Below are positions 14,526 to 23,033 of a stretch of DNA of 41,358 nt, one piece after another. Both the position numbers and the translations under genes were made by a program. The stretch's first letter is position 1; each line of letters begins with the position of its first letter. The notes beneath the pieces were generated by a model, which had not been told where the DNA came from, did no database searches, and was given only the letters and a program-made list of their open reading frames with translations. Origin of the DNA: an uncultured Mycoplasmatota bacterium (GTDB lineage Bacteria > Bacillota_I > Bacilli_A > RF39 > UBA660); NCBI GenBank assembly GCA_948465965.1, contig CAOJYR010000011.1, positions 1-41,358 on the forward strand. Reading direction: 5' to 3'.

Positions 14526-16532
14526 CTATTCACCTTTCCTTAGAACAATAATGGATTCCCTTAAATATTCTTTATCCTCTTCTTTTATATGTTTCATTTG
14601 TTGTGACGATGTAGATAGTTTTCTAGATATTATCATCTCTTCACAATCAAATCCTATCTTTTTAGCCTCTTCTATTAAAATTTCATCTGTTATAATTGGA
14701 ATACCACCATAAAATGAGTTTCCGACGACTATAAACATATATCCTTTATCTTTTAATATCTTATACATATTATTAAGAACTTCTTTCATATCATAGAAAT
14801 AATTATTTATCATAGAAATTGTAGATGTATCCACCTTTTGCTTTTGTAATTTTTTTGTAGTTATATTAAGAATACTGTTATCTATTACTTCACTACTATT
14901 TAGGTTAGCATTTTTATTACTTCTTAGGGCCTTCTTTTTCATAGCTTTCCAAGATTCGTATGAATCTACAATATTTGCAGTCCATAATTCCATTTTATAC
15001 ACTTCGAAGTAGTCAAACATATTTGCATAAGGCGGAGATGTCACAACTAAGTCTACTTTTAATTTTGGATTTATAGTCGTTGAAGTCTCATTTCTAAAAT
15101 CTATTGTTTTATTATTTTTTTTGTCAAAGGCCTGTTTTAGGGAAATGGCAAGTTTCGTTAAATCTTTTAAATAAGGGATTACCTCATCTGTTGAAATTTT
15201 AGATTTTCTTGTTTTTATTCCATTTCCATCTCTTTTATAATCAAATATCTTATCAAGATTAGATATTACTACATATTTAATAAATCTTTTTAAGTTCTTG
15301 CTTTCTTTACCAAAGTAGTTGATGTATGAAATCACTATGTTGTATTTATCTTTAGAAGCATATTTAGGATATGGGATCCAGTTTGGATATTCAAACTCTT
15401 CTACATTTTCCTCACTAAATGTCTTCAGAAGAGTTGACGCTATTTTTAATTCTTTAGATTCTAATTTGATTAATTTTGCTTTTGCTATTTCAATTGCTAA
15501 CTCTGAAGTGTCATAACCATAACAATCTTTTATTTTATCATTTATAAAGACGCTACCTGTTCCTAGAAATGGATCCATTAAACTTATGTGGTGTTTAATA
15601 GAATATCTATCCATTAAATAAGGTACCAGATTAGGACTAAAGCTTTCTTTATAAGGAAATACTAAATTTAAAGTATTTTCATTTGATGATGTATTTACAA
15701 GTCTTGAAGTGTCTTTACTATAAACTAAGCGCGTGCATTTTTCTAGTCTTGATGCTGCTATATCACAATATTGTTTAGATAAGTCAATTCCAATAAATTT
15801 TCTATTTATTTTTTCAGCTGCTACTGCGGTTGTACCAATGCCATTAAAGGGGTCTAGAACAATTTCCTCTTCATAGGAATATAGCTTTAATAATCTTTCT
15901 ACTAGTTCTATAGGATATGGTGCTGGATGACTAGACTTCTTTGCATCATTTGGAATACACATTAGATCTTCATAAATATTATTTGTATCTTCATTAAAAT
16001 ACCAAGTGTTTTTTGTCCATTCTTTAAATTCTTCTCCTGTAATATCTATTTTTTCCTTTGCTCCTATGTGCCTTTTACTTTCTTTGTAAAATACCATTAC
16101 AGCTTCTCCTAATGGTCTAAATGATGGGCACGAGGGACTTTTCCAACTCCCCCAGGCTGTATTGTTTCCTTGGAAATGATTCATGTTTTTTCCTTTATGC
16201 CAGGTAATCCATTCAAAGTCTTTAAAACCTATTTTATTTAAAATGCTTGCTATATGATGTGAAATAAAGGTGACGTCTTTTGTCTCTTTGTTTTTTATTG
16301 CAAAAGGAACATTTACACAAATCCTACCTCCTTTTTTTAAAACTCTATAACACTCTGTAAATATTTCTTTCATATTATTTATATAATCATTAAATTCTTT
16401 ATTATCGTCATAATTGTCATAATTATGAGCTGCATTATATGGTGGTGATGTAATTATTATATCTATAAAATTTGAGGGCATTTCTTTGATTACTGTTAAT
16501 GAATCTCCCTCTATTATTGTATTTAACTTCAT
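14526..16532 (-). CDS. Two-domain DNA methyltransferase (amino-methylase fusion)
   Basis: The 668-residue protein carries two complete amino-methyltransferase domains in different motif orders. In domain 1 the catalytic TSPPY (28-32) precedes the SAM-binding DPFNGIGTT (227-235), the beta-type order. In domain 2 DPFLGTGS (320-327) precedes TSPPY (498-502), the reverse order. SPPY is common in N4-cytosine enzymes but also occurs in some N6-adenine ones. Two different domains in one chain fit an asymmetric recognition site with one strand modified by each. I chose the start at 16532 (MKLNTIIEGDS) for its GAGG spacing; a start four codons upstream would overlap that site. It is the first gene of the R-M operon. 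Confidence 0.9.
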   Translation of the reverse strand: MKLNTIIEGDSLTVIKEMPSNFIDIIITSPPYNAAHNYDNYDDNKEFNDYINNMKEIFTECYRVLKKGGRICVNVPFAIKNKETKDVTFISHHIASILNKIGFKDFEWITWHKGKNMNHFQGNNTAWGSWKSPSCPSFRPLGEAVMVFYKESKRHIGAKEKIDITGEEFKEWTKNTWYFNEDTNNIYEDLMCIPNDAKKSSHPAPYPIELVERLLKLYSYEEEIVLDPFNGIGTTAVAAEKINRKFIGIDLSKQYCDIAASRLEKCTRLVYSKDTSRLVNTSSNENTLNLVFPYKESFSPNLVPYLMDRYSIKHHISLMDPFLGTGSVFINDKIKDCYGYDTSELAIEIAKAKLIKLESKELKIASTLLKTFSEENVEEFEYPNWIPYPKYASKDKYNIVISYINYFGKESKNLKRFIKYVVISNLDKIFDYKRDGNGIKTRKSKISTDEVIPYLKDLTKLAISLKQAFDKKNNKTIDFRNETSTTINPKLKVDLVVTSPPYANMFDYFEVYKMELWTANIVDSYESWKAMKKKALRSNKNANLNSSEVIDNSILNITTKKLQKQKVDTSTISMINNYFYDMKEVLNNMYKILKDKGYMFIVVGNSFYGGIPIITDEILIEEAKKIGFDCEEMIISRKLSTSSQQMKHIKEEDKEYLRESIIVLRKGE

Positions 16533-16562
16533 AGTACACCTCATTTTGTTTTCTCTTTTAGT

Positions 16563-16610
16563 ATTATATCATATAACTTAGCTACATTTACAAATCATTC
16601 TAGAAATTTG
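16563..16610 (-). promoter_or_regulatory. R-M operon -10 box and imperfect palindrome
   Basis: TATAAT (minus strand, 16563-16568) lies about 30 bases before the methylase start. A near-palindrome centred on TTCTAGAA with CAAAT/TTTG arms covers 16591-16610, about where the -35 region should be. No controller gene is present, so the methylase itself would be a candidate regulator. The operator role is speculative. Confidence 0.35.
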
Positions 16611-16644
16611 TCGCTATTTGTATTTATTATATCATATTGAAATT

Positions 16645-17817
16645 CTAATTAAAAATACTTTTACTCTTAACTTTTCCTTTGGAAACTATTTCTCTTAATT
16701 CATCATCACTAATTGTCTTATTTTCTTCTAGGTATTTTTTTATTTTTTGCACATAATCATCTATGTTAGCTAAATCTATTTCTAAATTCATACTTTCTAT
16801 TTTTTTAATTATGGCATGACGTCCAGAATGAATTCCAATTACTATATTATCCTCTTCTATTCCCAAATCGCTAGAGTCAATGATCTCATAAGTATTTTTA
16901 TTTTGTAAAACTCCATGTTGATGAATACCAGATTCATGTTTAAATGCATTTTCTCCTACAATCGGTTTATTCCTTTGAATATATGAACCTGTAATATCTA
17001 CTAGCATGTTACTAGCATTTTTAATTTCTTTAATATTTATATTTGCAGTTGCTTGATAGTAATCATTTCTTATTTTTAGAGCCATTACTACTTCCTCTAA
17101 AGCTGCATTTCCTGCACGTTCTCCAATTCCATTTACTGTACATTCCACTTGCGTTATGCCTGCAGCTACTGCTGATAAAGTATTTGCAACAGCAAGACCT
17201 AAATCATTATGGCAATGCGTTGATAATTCTACTCTTCCTATATTTGGTACATTTTCTTTAATATATTTAATGATATCCGCATATTCATTTGGAGTAATAT
17301 AACCTACTGTATCTGGTATGTTTATAACATTTGCACCACTTTCTATAGCAATAGCAATTACCTGTGCCATAAAAGGCTTTTCAGTTCTCGTAGCGTCTTC
17401 TAAAGAGAATTCGATATCATCACATAAACTTTTTGCATATTTCACCATTTCTCTTACTTTTACCAAAACCTCTTCTTCACTCATATGAAGTTTATCTTGC
17501 ATATGAATTTTTGATGTTGCAATAAAGGTATGAATCCTTTTCTTCTTTGCATATTTAAGTGACTCATAAGCTTTATCAATATCATTTTTGTTGCATCTAG
17601 CAAGAGATGTAATGATAGGTCTTTCTACATTTTTAGAAATTTCTTGAATCGCTTTTAGATCCTTTTCGCTACTAGCCGCAAAACCAGCTTCAATTATATC
17701 TACATTTAATTTTTCAAGTTGTTTTGCAAATTTTACCTTTTCTTCTAATGTCATACTACAACCAGGAGATTGTTCTCCATCTCTCAAAGTTGTATCAAAT
17801 ATTTTAATTTCTTTCAT
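16645..17817 (-). CDS. leuA: 2-isopropylmalate synthase, short form without the regulatory domain
   Basis: LeuA condenses acetyl-CoA with 2-ketoisovalerate, the committed step of leucine synthesis. The catalytic barrel is complete: FDTTLRDGEQSPG (8-20), the metal-binding THCHND and the NGIGERAGNA loop, then the HESGIHQHG subdomain. The protein stops at 390 residues, so the roughly 120-residue C-terminal domain that binds leucine in full-length LeuA (about 510) is absent. Homocitrate or citramalate synthases share this length. The leucine-rich leader peptide and attenuator immediately upstream argue that the product is leucine-related. No other leu gene is in the window. Leucine control is likely at transcription instead of by allosteric inhibition. 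Confidence 0.85.
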   Translation of the reverse strand: MKEIKIFDTTLRDGEQSPGCSMTLEEKVKFAKQLEKLNVDIIEAGFAASSEKDLKAIQEISKNVERPIITSLARCNKNDIDKAYESLKYAKKKRIHTFIATSKIHMQDKLHMSEEEVLVKVREMVKYAKSLCDDIEFSLEDATRTEKPFMAQVIAIAIESGANVINIPDTVGYITPNEYADIIKYIKENVPNIGRVELSTHCHNDLGLAVANTLSAVAAGITQVECTVNGIGERAGNAALEEVVMALKIRNDYYQATANINIKEIKNASNMLVDITGSYIQRNKPIVGENAFKHESGIHQHGVLQNKNTYEIIDSSDLGIEEDNIVIGIHSGRHAIIKKIESMNLEIDLANIDDYVQKIKKYLEENKTISDDELREIVSKGKVKSKSIFN

Positions 17818-17837
17818 CCTTTTCTCCTCCTATCAGA

Positions 17838-17882
17838 AAAAGAGCCTTAATATTCATTTTTTAGAAATATTAAGACTCTTTT
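17838..17882 (-). terminator. leuA attenuator terminator
   Basis: A 17-bp stem (17838-17854 with 17866-17882) with an 11-base loop lies between the leader peptide and the leuA ribosome site. One position is C/A on the plus strand but a G-U pair on the minus strand. Five T follow on the minus strand. Its position, ending about 20 bases before the leuA start, is that of an attenuator. Confidence 0.85.
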
Positions 17883-17907
17883 ATTTTTGTTTTATATTAA
17901 AATATTT

Positions 17908-18000
17908 TTAACAGCACAAATAAGCCTTATCATTTCTTTTTAAAGAAAGTAATAAAGCTAGGAGTAAACTATTTGTATTAAATGAACTAATTTTTTTCAT
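17908..18000 (-). CDS. leuL: Leucine-rich leader peptide of leuA attenuator
   Basis: This 30-codon frame has a clear AGGAG site 8 bases upstream of its ATG. It begins MKKISSFNTNS and contains LLLALLLSL, seven leucines in nine codons (TTA CTC CTA GCT TTA TTA CTT TCT TTA). It ends LCC and stops 26 bases before the attenuator stem. When charged leucyl-tRNA is scarce a ribosome would stall on the leucine run and favour an alternative RNA fold over the terminator. That is the mechanism known for leu leaders in enterobacteria. I did not derive a convincing antiterminator pairing by eye; AAAATATTTTAATAT just after the stop codon is a candidate segment. Confidence 0.85.
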   Translation of the reverse strand: MKKISSFNTNSLLLALLLSLKRNDKAYLCC

Positions 18001-18028
18001 ACTAATTTCTCCTTTTGTGTTTTGTTTG

Positions 18029-18057
18029 ATTTTAACACGTTAAAATTTAGTTGTCAA
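18029..18057 (-). promoter_or_regulatory. leuA leader promoter
   Basis: On the minus strand a consensus TTGACA (18052-18057) and TAAAAT (18029-18034) are separated by exactly 17 bases. Transcription would begin near 18022, about 20 bases before the leader peptide start. Confidence 0.85.
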
Positions 18058-18086
18058 ATACTTATTATATTATATTCTTTGCATCA

Positions 18087-18863
18087 TTATTTTTTACTAT
18101 CTTTTATTTTAGTAGAAATTTCTATACCTATTGGACAATGGTCACTTCCTAAAATATCTTTATAAATCATTGTTTTTGTAATACTTTCTATGAAACGATT
18201 AGAAGATAGGAAATAATCAATTCTCCAACCAATGTTTTTTTCTCTTACTCCTTTTCTATAACTCCACCAAGTATAAGCATCTTTTTTATCTTTGTTGTAA
18301 TACCTAAAGGTATCAATAAATCCAGCTTCTAAAAGTTCAGTCATCTTATCTCGCTCTTCATAAGTAAAACCTGCATTACCAATATTAGGCTTAACATTTT
18401 TAATATCTATTTCTTCGTGGGCAACATTAAAATCTCCACAAATTAGAACTGGTTTCTTTTTGTCTAATTGTTTTAAGTAGTTTTTGAATAGGTCTTGAAA
18501 CCTCATACGAGATTCCATTCTACTTAAGTCTCTTTTCACATTTGGAACATAAACATTTACCAAATAAAAATCATCATACTCTAATGTAATTGTTCTTCCT
18601 TCCTTATCATATTCCTCTTCCTCTATTCCATATTTTACATCAAGTGGTTTTATTTTTGAATAAACAAGTGTACCTGAATATCCCTTCTTTTCTGCAGGAT
18701 ATAAATATTCATAATACCCCTCAGGATGAAAAGGATTTTGTTCTTCTGTCACTTTCGATTCTTGTATACAAAAGATATCGGCACCTTCTTTATTAAAGAA
18801 CTCTTCTAAACCCTTATTTACACAAGCTCTAAGTCCTGCAACATTCCATGATATTAACTTCAT
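18087..18863 (-). CDS. xth: Exodeoxyribonuclease III / AP endonuclease
   Basis: The 258-residue enzyme repairs abasic sites and trims blocked 3' ends. The family motifs are in order: LISWNVAGLRA (metal Asn), FCIQESKV (metal Glu), VNVYVPN (Tyr), CGDFNVAHEEIDI (Asp-Asn) and LGSDHCPI (catalytic Asp-His). The length is normal for the ExoA/Xth family. The ribosome site AGGAGA lies inside the final codons of the upstream histidine-phosphatase remnant. It is the last gene of the operon starting with DUF362. There is no hairpin terminator after it; the leuA leader promoter begins 30 bases downstream. Confidence 0.93.
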   Translation of the reverse strand: MKLISWNVAGLRACVNKGLEEFFNKEGADIFCIQESKVTEEQNPFHPEGYYEYLYPAEKKGYSGTLVYSKIKPLDVKYGIEEEEYDKEGRTITLEYDDFYLVNVYVPNVKRDLSRMESRMRFQDLFKNYLKQLDKKKPVLICGDFNVAHEEIDIKNVKPNIGNAGFTYEERDKMTELLEAGFIDTFRYYNKDKKDAYTWWSYRKGVREKNIGWRIDYFLSSNRFIESITKTMIYKDILGSDHCPIGIEISTKIKDSKK

Positions 18864-18865
18864 TT

Positions 18866-19019
18866 TTATCTCCTCGTTTTTAATTTAATATTTTTATCTT
18901 TATACTTTGTACTTTTTCCTTTTTGAAGTCCTAAATTTAATAAATTACCGTCTTTTGTATACCATTAAAGTGTATATGGAATACTGTAGATGCACCACTG
19001 TGAGCAATTATTAAGATAT
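18866..19019 (-). pseudogene. Histidine phosphatase C-terminal remnant with frameshift
   Basis: Immediately after the HAD stop codon the minus strand reads ILIIAHSGASTVFHIHFNGI, the C-terminal part of a phosphoglycerate-mutase-like phosphatase (second catalytic His, then the FNGI segment typical of the family). The frame breaks at CAAAAGACGG. If one A is added, the frame continues as QKDGNLLNLGLQKGKSTKY and ends at the stop codon 18866-18868. The N-terminal half with the RHG signature is gone. The fragment is too short and too broken to act, and it sits between two intact genes of one operon. Confidence 0.65.
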
Positions 19020-19021
19020 TA

Positions 19022-19726
19022 TTATAAATTTTGGTTTTTAATAGTATTTATATAGTTCTTAAAATCTGACCCATCTGAAAAATCCCTTATAAAATATTTA
19101 TCAACAATCTTCTTTTCTTTTAAACTTTTATAATTTTCAAAGTCTTGTTCTGTTGTTCCAACATATATACATATTCCTCCAATTGAATGAACAAATTCAA
19201 AGGCATATCTATCTGTTAAACCATCGCCAACATATATGATCTTTTTATTTTGGTTATCAGCAACTATCATATTAATAATATTTGGTTTTTCATCATCAGA
19301 TACTAACCTATCAACAGTTGTAAAAATGTTTCCTTGTTTGTGATATGTAACTCCATATATTCCATTAACTAGGGATGAAACTTTTGTATTACATACATAT
19401 TCTTCAAATCCTGAAGTCACAATAAAGTGTTTAATACCACTATTTTTTTCTTGCATCTCTTCAAAATAATGCAAAACTCCTGGATTGAATACTACATCAC
19501 TTGCTCCTAAAATAATATTAGAACAATTCATTTCTTGATTATTTTCTTTTAATATATTCTCATAAGTTTTATAGAAAGCTTGATACAAGGACAGTTTTTC
19601 TCTTTTCATCAAAAGCGTTACGCGTTCCAACATTTTTTTATCGTCATAACCAAATCTTCTTAGGATTTCATATTGTGGAATACCAAATGGTGTTAATGTG
19701 CCGTCAAAATCATAAATTATTATCAT
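19022..19726 (-). CDS. HAD-family phosphatase
   Basis: The 234-residue protein has the four HAD motifs: IIYDFDGTL (nucleophile Asp near residue 5), FIVTSG (motif II), a Lys region, and YVGDGLTD (motif IV). The inserted helical cap lies after motif I (about 20-85), as in phosphoserine-phosphatase-like members. The substrate is unknown. It lies 18 bases downstream of the CMD-cupin gene in the same operon and directly precedes a decayed phosphatase remnant. Confidence 0.8.
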   Translation of the reverse strand: MIIIYDFDGTLTPFGIPQYEILRRFGYDDKKMLERVTLLMKREKLSLYQAFYKTYENILKENNQEMNCSNIILGASDVVFNPGVLHYFEEMQEKNSGIKHFIVTSGFEEYVCNTKVSSLVNGIYGVTYHKQGNIFTTVDRLVSDDEKPNIINMIVADNQNKKIIYVGDGLTDRYAFEFVHSIGGICIYVGTTEQDFENYKSLKEKKIVDKYFIRDFSDGSDFKNYINTIKNQNL

Positions 19727-19744
19727 GTTATCTTATTACCTTTC

Positions 19745-20479
19745 TTATAGCTTATTATATTCTTCGTCACCTACAGGTTCTAACCAAACATTTTCTGTAT
19801 CTGCTCCTGGAACTTCTATCGCAATATGTGAAAACCAAGAATCTTTTTTCGCTCCATGCCAATGTTTTACATTGGAAGGTATTACTACTACATCTCCTTC
19901 TTTTAGGCTTTGTGCATCTTTTCCTTCTTCTTGATACCAGCCTTCTCCTTCTACACAAATCAATATCTGACCTCCACCATTTTTTGCTTTGTGAATATGC
20001 CAGTTATTACGACAAGAAGGTTCAAAAGTCACATTAAAAAGTCCGACGCCACCAGTTGATCCTAAAGGTTTTAGATAAGAATTCCCTATAAAATACTCTG
20101 CAAATGCAGTGTTAGGTTCTCCCATACCAAACATACCACCATGTACTTCTTCTGTAGTGTCATCTTCATAAACTTCTTTTGCTAAGTTAAACACTGCCCA
20201 GGCATTTGGCCATCCTGCATAAAAGGCTGTATGTGTTATAATTTCAGCCATCTCTTCTTTTGTAATTCCATTATTTTTAGCGCTTATTAAGTGATATTTT
20301 AAGGAATTATCTACCATTCCCTTGCCCATAAAAATACATATTGTGACTAGTGATCTATCTCTTAGAGAAAGTTTATCTTCTCTACTCCATATCTCACCAA
20401 ATAAAATATCATCATTAAGTTGTGCAAACTTAGGAGCAAACTTTCCTAATTTATCTTTTCCTGCGGTTTGTTTTATCAT
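19745..20479 (-). CDS. Carboxymuconolactone decarboxylase-like protein fused to a cupin
   Basis: Residues 1-105 form a CMD/AhpD-like helical domain (LRDRSLVTICIFMGKG, then EIITHTAFYAGWPNAW). Residues 130-240 form a cupin barrel with the metal-binding WHIHKAKNGGGQILICVEGEG and a second motif VVVIPSNVKHWHGA. The fusion is frequent in Bacillota and Bacteroidota, where it is annotated only by domain. The CMD part lacks the CxxC pair of AhpD peroxiredoxin partners, so a redox role of that kind is doubtful. It is co-transcribed with the DUF362 gene 15 bases upstream. Confidence 0.88.
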   Translation of the reverse strand: MIKQTAGKDKLGKFAPKFAQLNDDILFGEIWSREDKLSLRDRSLVTICIFMGKGMVDNSLKYHLISAKNNGITKEEMAEIITHTAFYAGWPNAWAVFNLAKEVYEDDTTEEVHGGMFGMGEPNTAFAEYFIGNSYLKPLGSTGGVGLFNVTFEPSCRNNWHIHKAKNGGGQILICVEGEGWYQEEGKDAQSLKEGDVVVIPSNVKHWHGAKKDSWFSHIAIEVPGADTENVWLEPVGDEEYNKL

Positions 20480-20494
20480 AATTATTCCACCTTT

Positions 20495-21379
20495 CTAATC
20501 TATATTAATAAGCTCATAGTCGCGAGTTCCAAAACCAAGTTTTGAAGCTGATTCAATTGTATGTATTCCATTTTGTCTTTCTACTCTTTCAACGAAGTGA
20601 TCACGTCCAGGATCTTTTGCGTTATATACTAGGTCAATACAAGCTTGATCTAGAGCTATTGGATCAAGAGATGATAAAATACCAATATCTTTCATACAAG
20701 GATCTTCTGCAACACTACAACAGTCACAATCTACTGATAAATTACACATAATATTAATAAAAGCTATATTCCCATCAAAGTATTTGACAACACTACTTGC
20801 TGTATCGGCCATTGCTTCTAGGAATTTATCTTGCTCTGCAACATTATCCCATAATACAGTTTGATCTTTTGTTTTCCCTGCTGAATGGATAAAGCACTTA
20901 CCAGCAGATGAGGCACAACCAATAGAAAGTTGTTTTAGAGCTCCACCATAACCACCCATTGGATGTCCCTTAAAATGTGATAACACTAGCATGGAATCGT
21001 AATTTTCTATATTTTTTCCTAAGTAATTTTCTTTTAATACTTTCCCATTTGGTATATCTAATTTTAAGTCAGGTCCAGCTTCATCCATAATATCAACAGT
21101 AAAGAATTCACTCCAACCATGTTTCTTCATTAACTTCTTATGTTTATCGGTATAGTTTCTTTGTCCTTCATAGGCAGTATTACACTCCACTACAGTACCT
21201 TTAACATAATCAATCATAGGTTTCATAAATTCTGGGTGTAAGTAGTTCTGATTTCCTGCCTCTCCAGAATGAACCTTCACTGCAACTTTTCCCTTTAACT
21301 CCTTATTTAATACTTTAAACATTTCTACAACACTCTCTGGTGTTATATTTTTTGTAAAATAAACTTTTGCTTTTTCCAT
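20495..21379 (-). CDS. DUF362 domain protein
   Basis: The 294-residue protein matches the DUF362 family: KVAVKVHSGEAGNQNYLHPEF near the N-terminus, LSHFKGHPMGGYGGALKQL in the middle, and a Cys-rich patch CNLSVDCDCCSVAEDPC. It lacks the CxxCxxCxxxC ferredoxin clusters that many members carry, so any metal would use the patch above. The function is not established; some relatives are called Fe-S centre proteins. I chose the start at 21379 because AGGAGGAG precedes it. The frame upstream of that has poor coding character and contains the ribosome site. It is the first gene of the operon DUF362, CMD-cupin, HAD, xth. Confidence 0.82.
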   Translation of the reverse strand: MEKAKVYFTKNITPESVVEMFKVLNKELKGKVAVKVHSGEAGNQNYLHPEFMKPMIDYVKGTVVECNTAYEGQRNYTDKHKKLMKKHGWSEFFTVDIMDEAGPDLKLDIPNGKVLKENYLGKNIENYDSMLVLSHFKGHPMGGYGGALKQLSIGCASSAGKCFIHSAGKTKDQTVLWDNVAEQDKFLEAMADTASSVVKYFDGNIAFINIMCNLSVDCDCCSVAEDPCMKDIGILSSLDPIALDQACIDLVYNAKDPGRDHFVERVERQNGIHTIESASKLGFGTRDYELINID

Positions 21380-21514
21380 TTTTCTTTCTCCTCCTTCTTT
21401 GTTAATGGTCTTATATAGATACTTTGGCTTATTAATCATTATTATTACCACATAATAAGTATATCAGATAATTGAAATTAGTGTCTTGTTTTTTCTTTCC
21501 AATCAATCTAAAAA

Positions 21515-21547
21515 AGACAAATAAGTAAACTATTTACCTATTTGTCT
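21515..21547 (-). terminator. Terminator of the GH3 gene
   Basis: A 15-bp stem (21515-21529 with 21533-21547) has a 3-base loop. One internal pair is A/C on the plus strand and G-U on the minus strand. Four further T follow on the minus strand, so it stops the glycosidase transcript. Confidence 0.85.
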
Positions 21548-21581
21548 GTTAGATGAATTATATATATTAAATATGTGTATT

Positions 21582-22964
21582 TTATTTATGAATTTCAAAT
21601 AATAGTCCTTTATAGTATTTCCAAGCTAAGACTCTAAAGGCTAATTTATCTATTAAGTCTTCACTTATTGTTCCATTTTCTATAGCGTTCTTTATTTCGT
21701 TGAAACTTTTTTCATAATCAGTTGTAATAATTAAATCGTTTCCAGCTTGAATTGCTTTTACTGTTGCATTATTAATTGAAGATACTGCTCCCATAGCCAA
21801 ATCATCTGTAATAATAATACCTGTAAATTTAAGTTCGTTTCTTAGTAAATTATGCACGCTTGCTGATAATGATGCAGGTTCTGTATTATCTATACTCGTA
21901 ACAGTGTTATGACTAACTAGAACTGCTTCGGCTCCTGATTCAATTCCTGCTTTAAATGGTGGTAGGTCATTTTTTACAATATCATCATAACTTCTATCAT
22001 CTACAGATGTTCCGGTATGCGTGTCTGAATTATTTCCATATCCAGGAAAGTGTTTTAATGTATAAGATACACCTGTATCTTTACTTGCTTCAATCACTGT
22101 TTTAGCATAGTCAGAGGTAATTTCTGTATTTTGGCCAAGGCTTCTTTCATACATGTAGTCTTGGGAGTTTGTAGAAACATCTACTACTGGGGCTAAGTTT
22201 AAGTTAAGCCCTAAGTTATTTAACACTTTACTTTTGGTTTCTGTGTCTGTTTTAATAAGGCTTAGACCGCCTTCTTTATATAATTCTTGACTTGATTTAA
22301 ACTTCTCAGCTACTAAGTTAGGATTACTACTAACTCTTACTACTTTTCCTCCTTCTTCATCTACAGCTGTTAAAAGTGGTATTTTTGATGCCTCTTGAAG
22401 ACCTTTGATCCAACTTTTTACTTCTGGTGAGGTTTTATTTTTAAAATCTCTTTCAAAAAAGACAAAACCTCCAAATTGGTACTTCTTTAAATCATTTATT
22501 GCTTTTGTATCTGTATCTGGATATCTTACTAGTAGTAGTTGGGCAATTTTTTCATCTAAAGTCATTTTTTCTAACTTTTTATTTGCAAGAATATAATAAT
22601 CACTAAAAATTCCATTATCTAACCAATCAGTAGGTATGCCATTTTCATCTTTTGATGTAGAAGCGTTTTCATAATTGATCACACTAGTTTCTTGTTTATT
22701 TTTATTTTTATCTAGTAAGCCAGTATATTCAATTACAACTTCATCACCAACGTTTGCAGTGGTCTCAACCTCATCTACACTAAAAGTATAAATAATATGA
22801 TTTTTATCTCGGACTGTTAGGTGTTTATCGTTAACTTTTAGTACACTAGCAGTAATTTTTTTTGTTTTAACCTCTGGTTCTTTGTGAAATAAATTAATAG
22901 AAAATAATGAAGTAATCATTAATAATAAAATACAACTTAAACATATAACAAACTTTTTATTCAT
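21582..22964 (-). CDS. Membrane-anchored GH3 beta-N-acetylhexosaminidase (NagZ-like)
   Basis: The 460-residue protein starts with a signal/anchor span (about 4-25, no lipobox Cys in place). A small beta-rich domain (35-100, ASVLKVNDKHLTVRDKN) follows. A GH3 barrel from about 125 carries KHFPGYG (304-310), the Asp-His dyad DTH (314-316) used by NagZ-type enzymes as acid/base, and TDDLAMGAV with the nucleophile near Asp387. It probably removes terminal GlcNAc from muropeptides outside the membrane in cell-wall turnover. It is monocistronic. The N-terminal beta-domain is not part of minimal NagZ and could bind wall polymer (inference). Confidence 0.85.
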   Translation of the reverse strand: MNKKFVICLSCILLLMITSLFSINLFHKEPEVKTKKITASVLKVNDKHLTVRDKNHIIYTFSVDEVETTANVGDEVVIEYTGLLDKNKNKQETSVINYENASTSKDENGIPTDWLDNGIFSDYYILANKKLEKMTLDEKIAQLLLVRYPDTDTKAINDLKKYQFGGFVFFERDFKNKTSPEVKSWIKGLQEASKIPLLTAVDEEGGKVVRVSSNPNLVAEKFKSSQELYKEGGLSLIKTDTETKSKVLNNLGLNLNLAPVVDVSTNSQDYMYERSLGQNTEITSDYAKTVIEASKDTGVSYTLKHFPGYGNNSDTHTGTSVDDRSYDDIVKNDLPPFKAGIESGAEAVLVSHNTVTSIDNTEPASLSASVHNLLRNELKFTGIIITDDLAMGAVSSINNATVKAIQAGNDLIITTDYEKSFNEIKNAIENGTISEDLIDKLAFRVLAWKYYKGLLFEIHK

Positions 22965-23033
22965 ATATCTATCTCCCTACAATAAGTATATTGTTTAAGT
23001 TAGAAATTAATTATTAAAATTTTAATTTTTTAT

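Noticed and set aside
16645..17817. Citramalate or homocitrate synthase instead of LeuA
   Set aside because: The length would fit, but the leucine-codon leader peptide and attenuator directly upstream favour a leucine-pathway enzyme.
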